Origin: Euryarchaeota archaeon UBA58
Lineage (GTDB): Archaea > Thermoplasmatota > Poseidoniia > Poseidoniales > Thalassarchaeaceae
Direction of reading: 5' to 3'
NCBI GenBank assembly: GCA_002498525.1
Contig: DAHR01000019.1
Location: forward strand, 1 to 64,000
Length of the DNA stretch: 64,000 nt
The position numbers were made by a program, and so were the translations under genes. Below, one piece after another: positions 63,976 through 64,000 of the stretch. Under the pieces are notes generated by a model. The model did not search any database. It was given only the letters and a program-made list of their open reading frames with translations, and had not been told where the DNA came from. The first letter of the stretch is position 1. Every line of letters begins with the position of its first letter.

Positions 63976-64000
63976 TCAGTCCTTCGTTTCCTCATCCGCC
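63976..64000 (-). CDS. Possible C-terminal end of a minus-strand gene
   Basis: The last 25 bases read ADEETKD then stop on the minus strand, convergent with the CNNM gene. It may be the tail of a gene beyond the window; too short to name. Confidence 0.25.

Noticed and set aside
1..64000. CRISPR arrays, insertion sequences or prophage
   Set aside because: No regularly spaced repeats, transposase, integrase or phage structural genes were seen on either strand.

Overview
The window is chromosomal DNA from an archaeon, most likely a planktonic marine euryarchaeote of the Marine Group II / Poseidoniales (Thermoplasmatota) type. Archaeal information genes are present: S19e, L39e, L31e and S17e, PAN, MBF1, Kae1, Tsr3, an EndA splicing endonuclease, an inactivated PolB2, an archaeal SRP RNA and a geranylgeranyl reductase for ether lipids. 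They sit among bacterial-looking metabolic genes: proton-translocating transhydrogenase, a histidine-utilisation pathway, quinone-linked PyrD, MqnC, TopA and Fe/Mn SOD. The lineage is inferred from gene content and was not tested by phylogeny. No transposon, prophage, CRISPR array or rRNA was seen. Genes are densely packed, with many 1-4 bp and longer overlaps on both strands.

Layout. 0-8.5 kb: end of an MFS transporter, a CPBP protease, the pntAA-pntAB-pntB transhydrogenase operon, and a cell-surface cluster (secreted CxCH protein, a TatC fused to an HdrA-like cysteine domain, an M6 metalloprotease). 8.5-14 kb: DNA-information genes (SRAP/HMCES-like protein, a RecA-fold protein without a P-loop, PolB2 and its small partner, EndA). 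14-25.9 kb: PfkB kinase, PKD-like surface protein, Xaa-Pro peptidase, MqnC, geranylgeranyl reductase, TopA, PyrD, CcmE. 25.9-34.3 kb: SRP RNA, EVE protein, a large RND/MMPL exporter, ValRS, SerA-like dehydrogenase, SOD. 34.3-41 kb: membrane proteins, YgfZ, an A-type Fe-S carrier, FdhD, a TPR protein, a small membrane peptide and a PqqD-like protein.

41-43 kb is a ribosomal protein operon ending in a TrmJ-like methyltransferase. 43-46 kb on the minus strand is a complete preQ0 (archaeosine precursor) operon: RHH regulator, folE, queE, queC-msrB fusion, queD. A set of four half-sites lies at its head. 46-48.4 kb carries methylmalonyl-CoA epimerase and mutase. 49-58 kb carries Kae1, tRNA-Val and the histidine degradation pathway: hutI on plus; ftcD, cyclodeaminase, hutU, hutH and alaX on minus. 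It ends in glutamate and a one-carbon unit on tetrahydrofolate. 58-64 kb carries PAN, MBF1, Tsr3, MetRS and a CNNM/CBS membrane protein.

The most unusual items are the TatC-HdrA-like fusion, the QueC-MsrB fusion that has lost all four QueC zinc cysteines, the RHH/operator arrangement controlling it, and the PolB2 neighbourhood in which two enzymes of replication/recombination folds both lack catalytic motifs.
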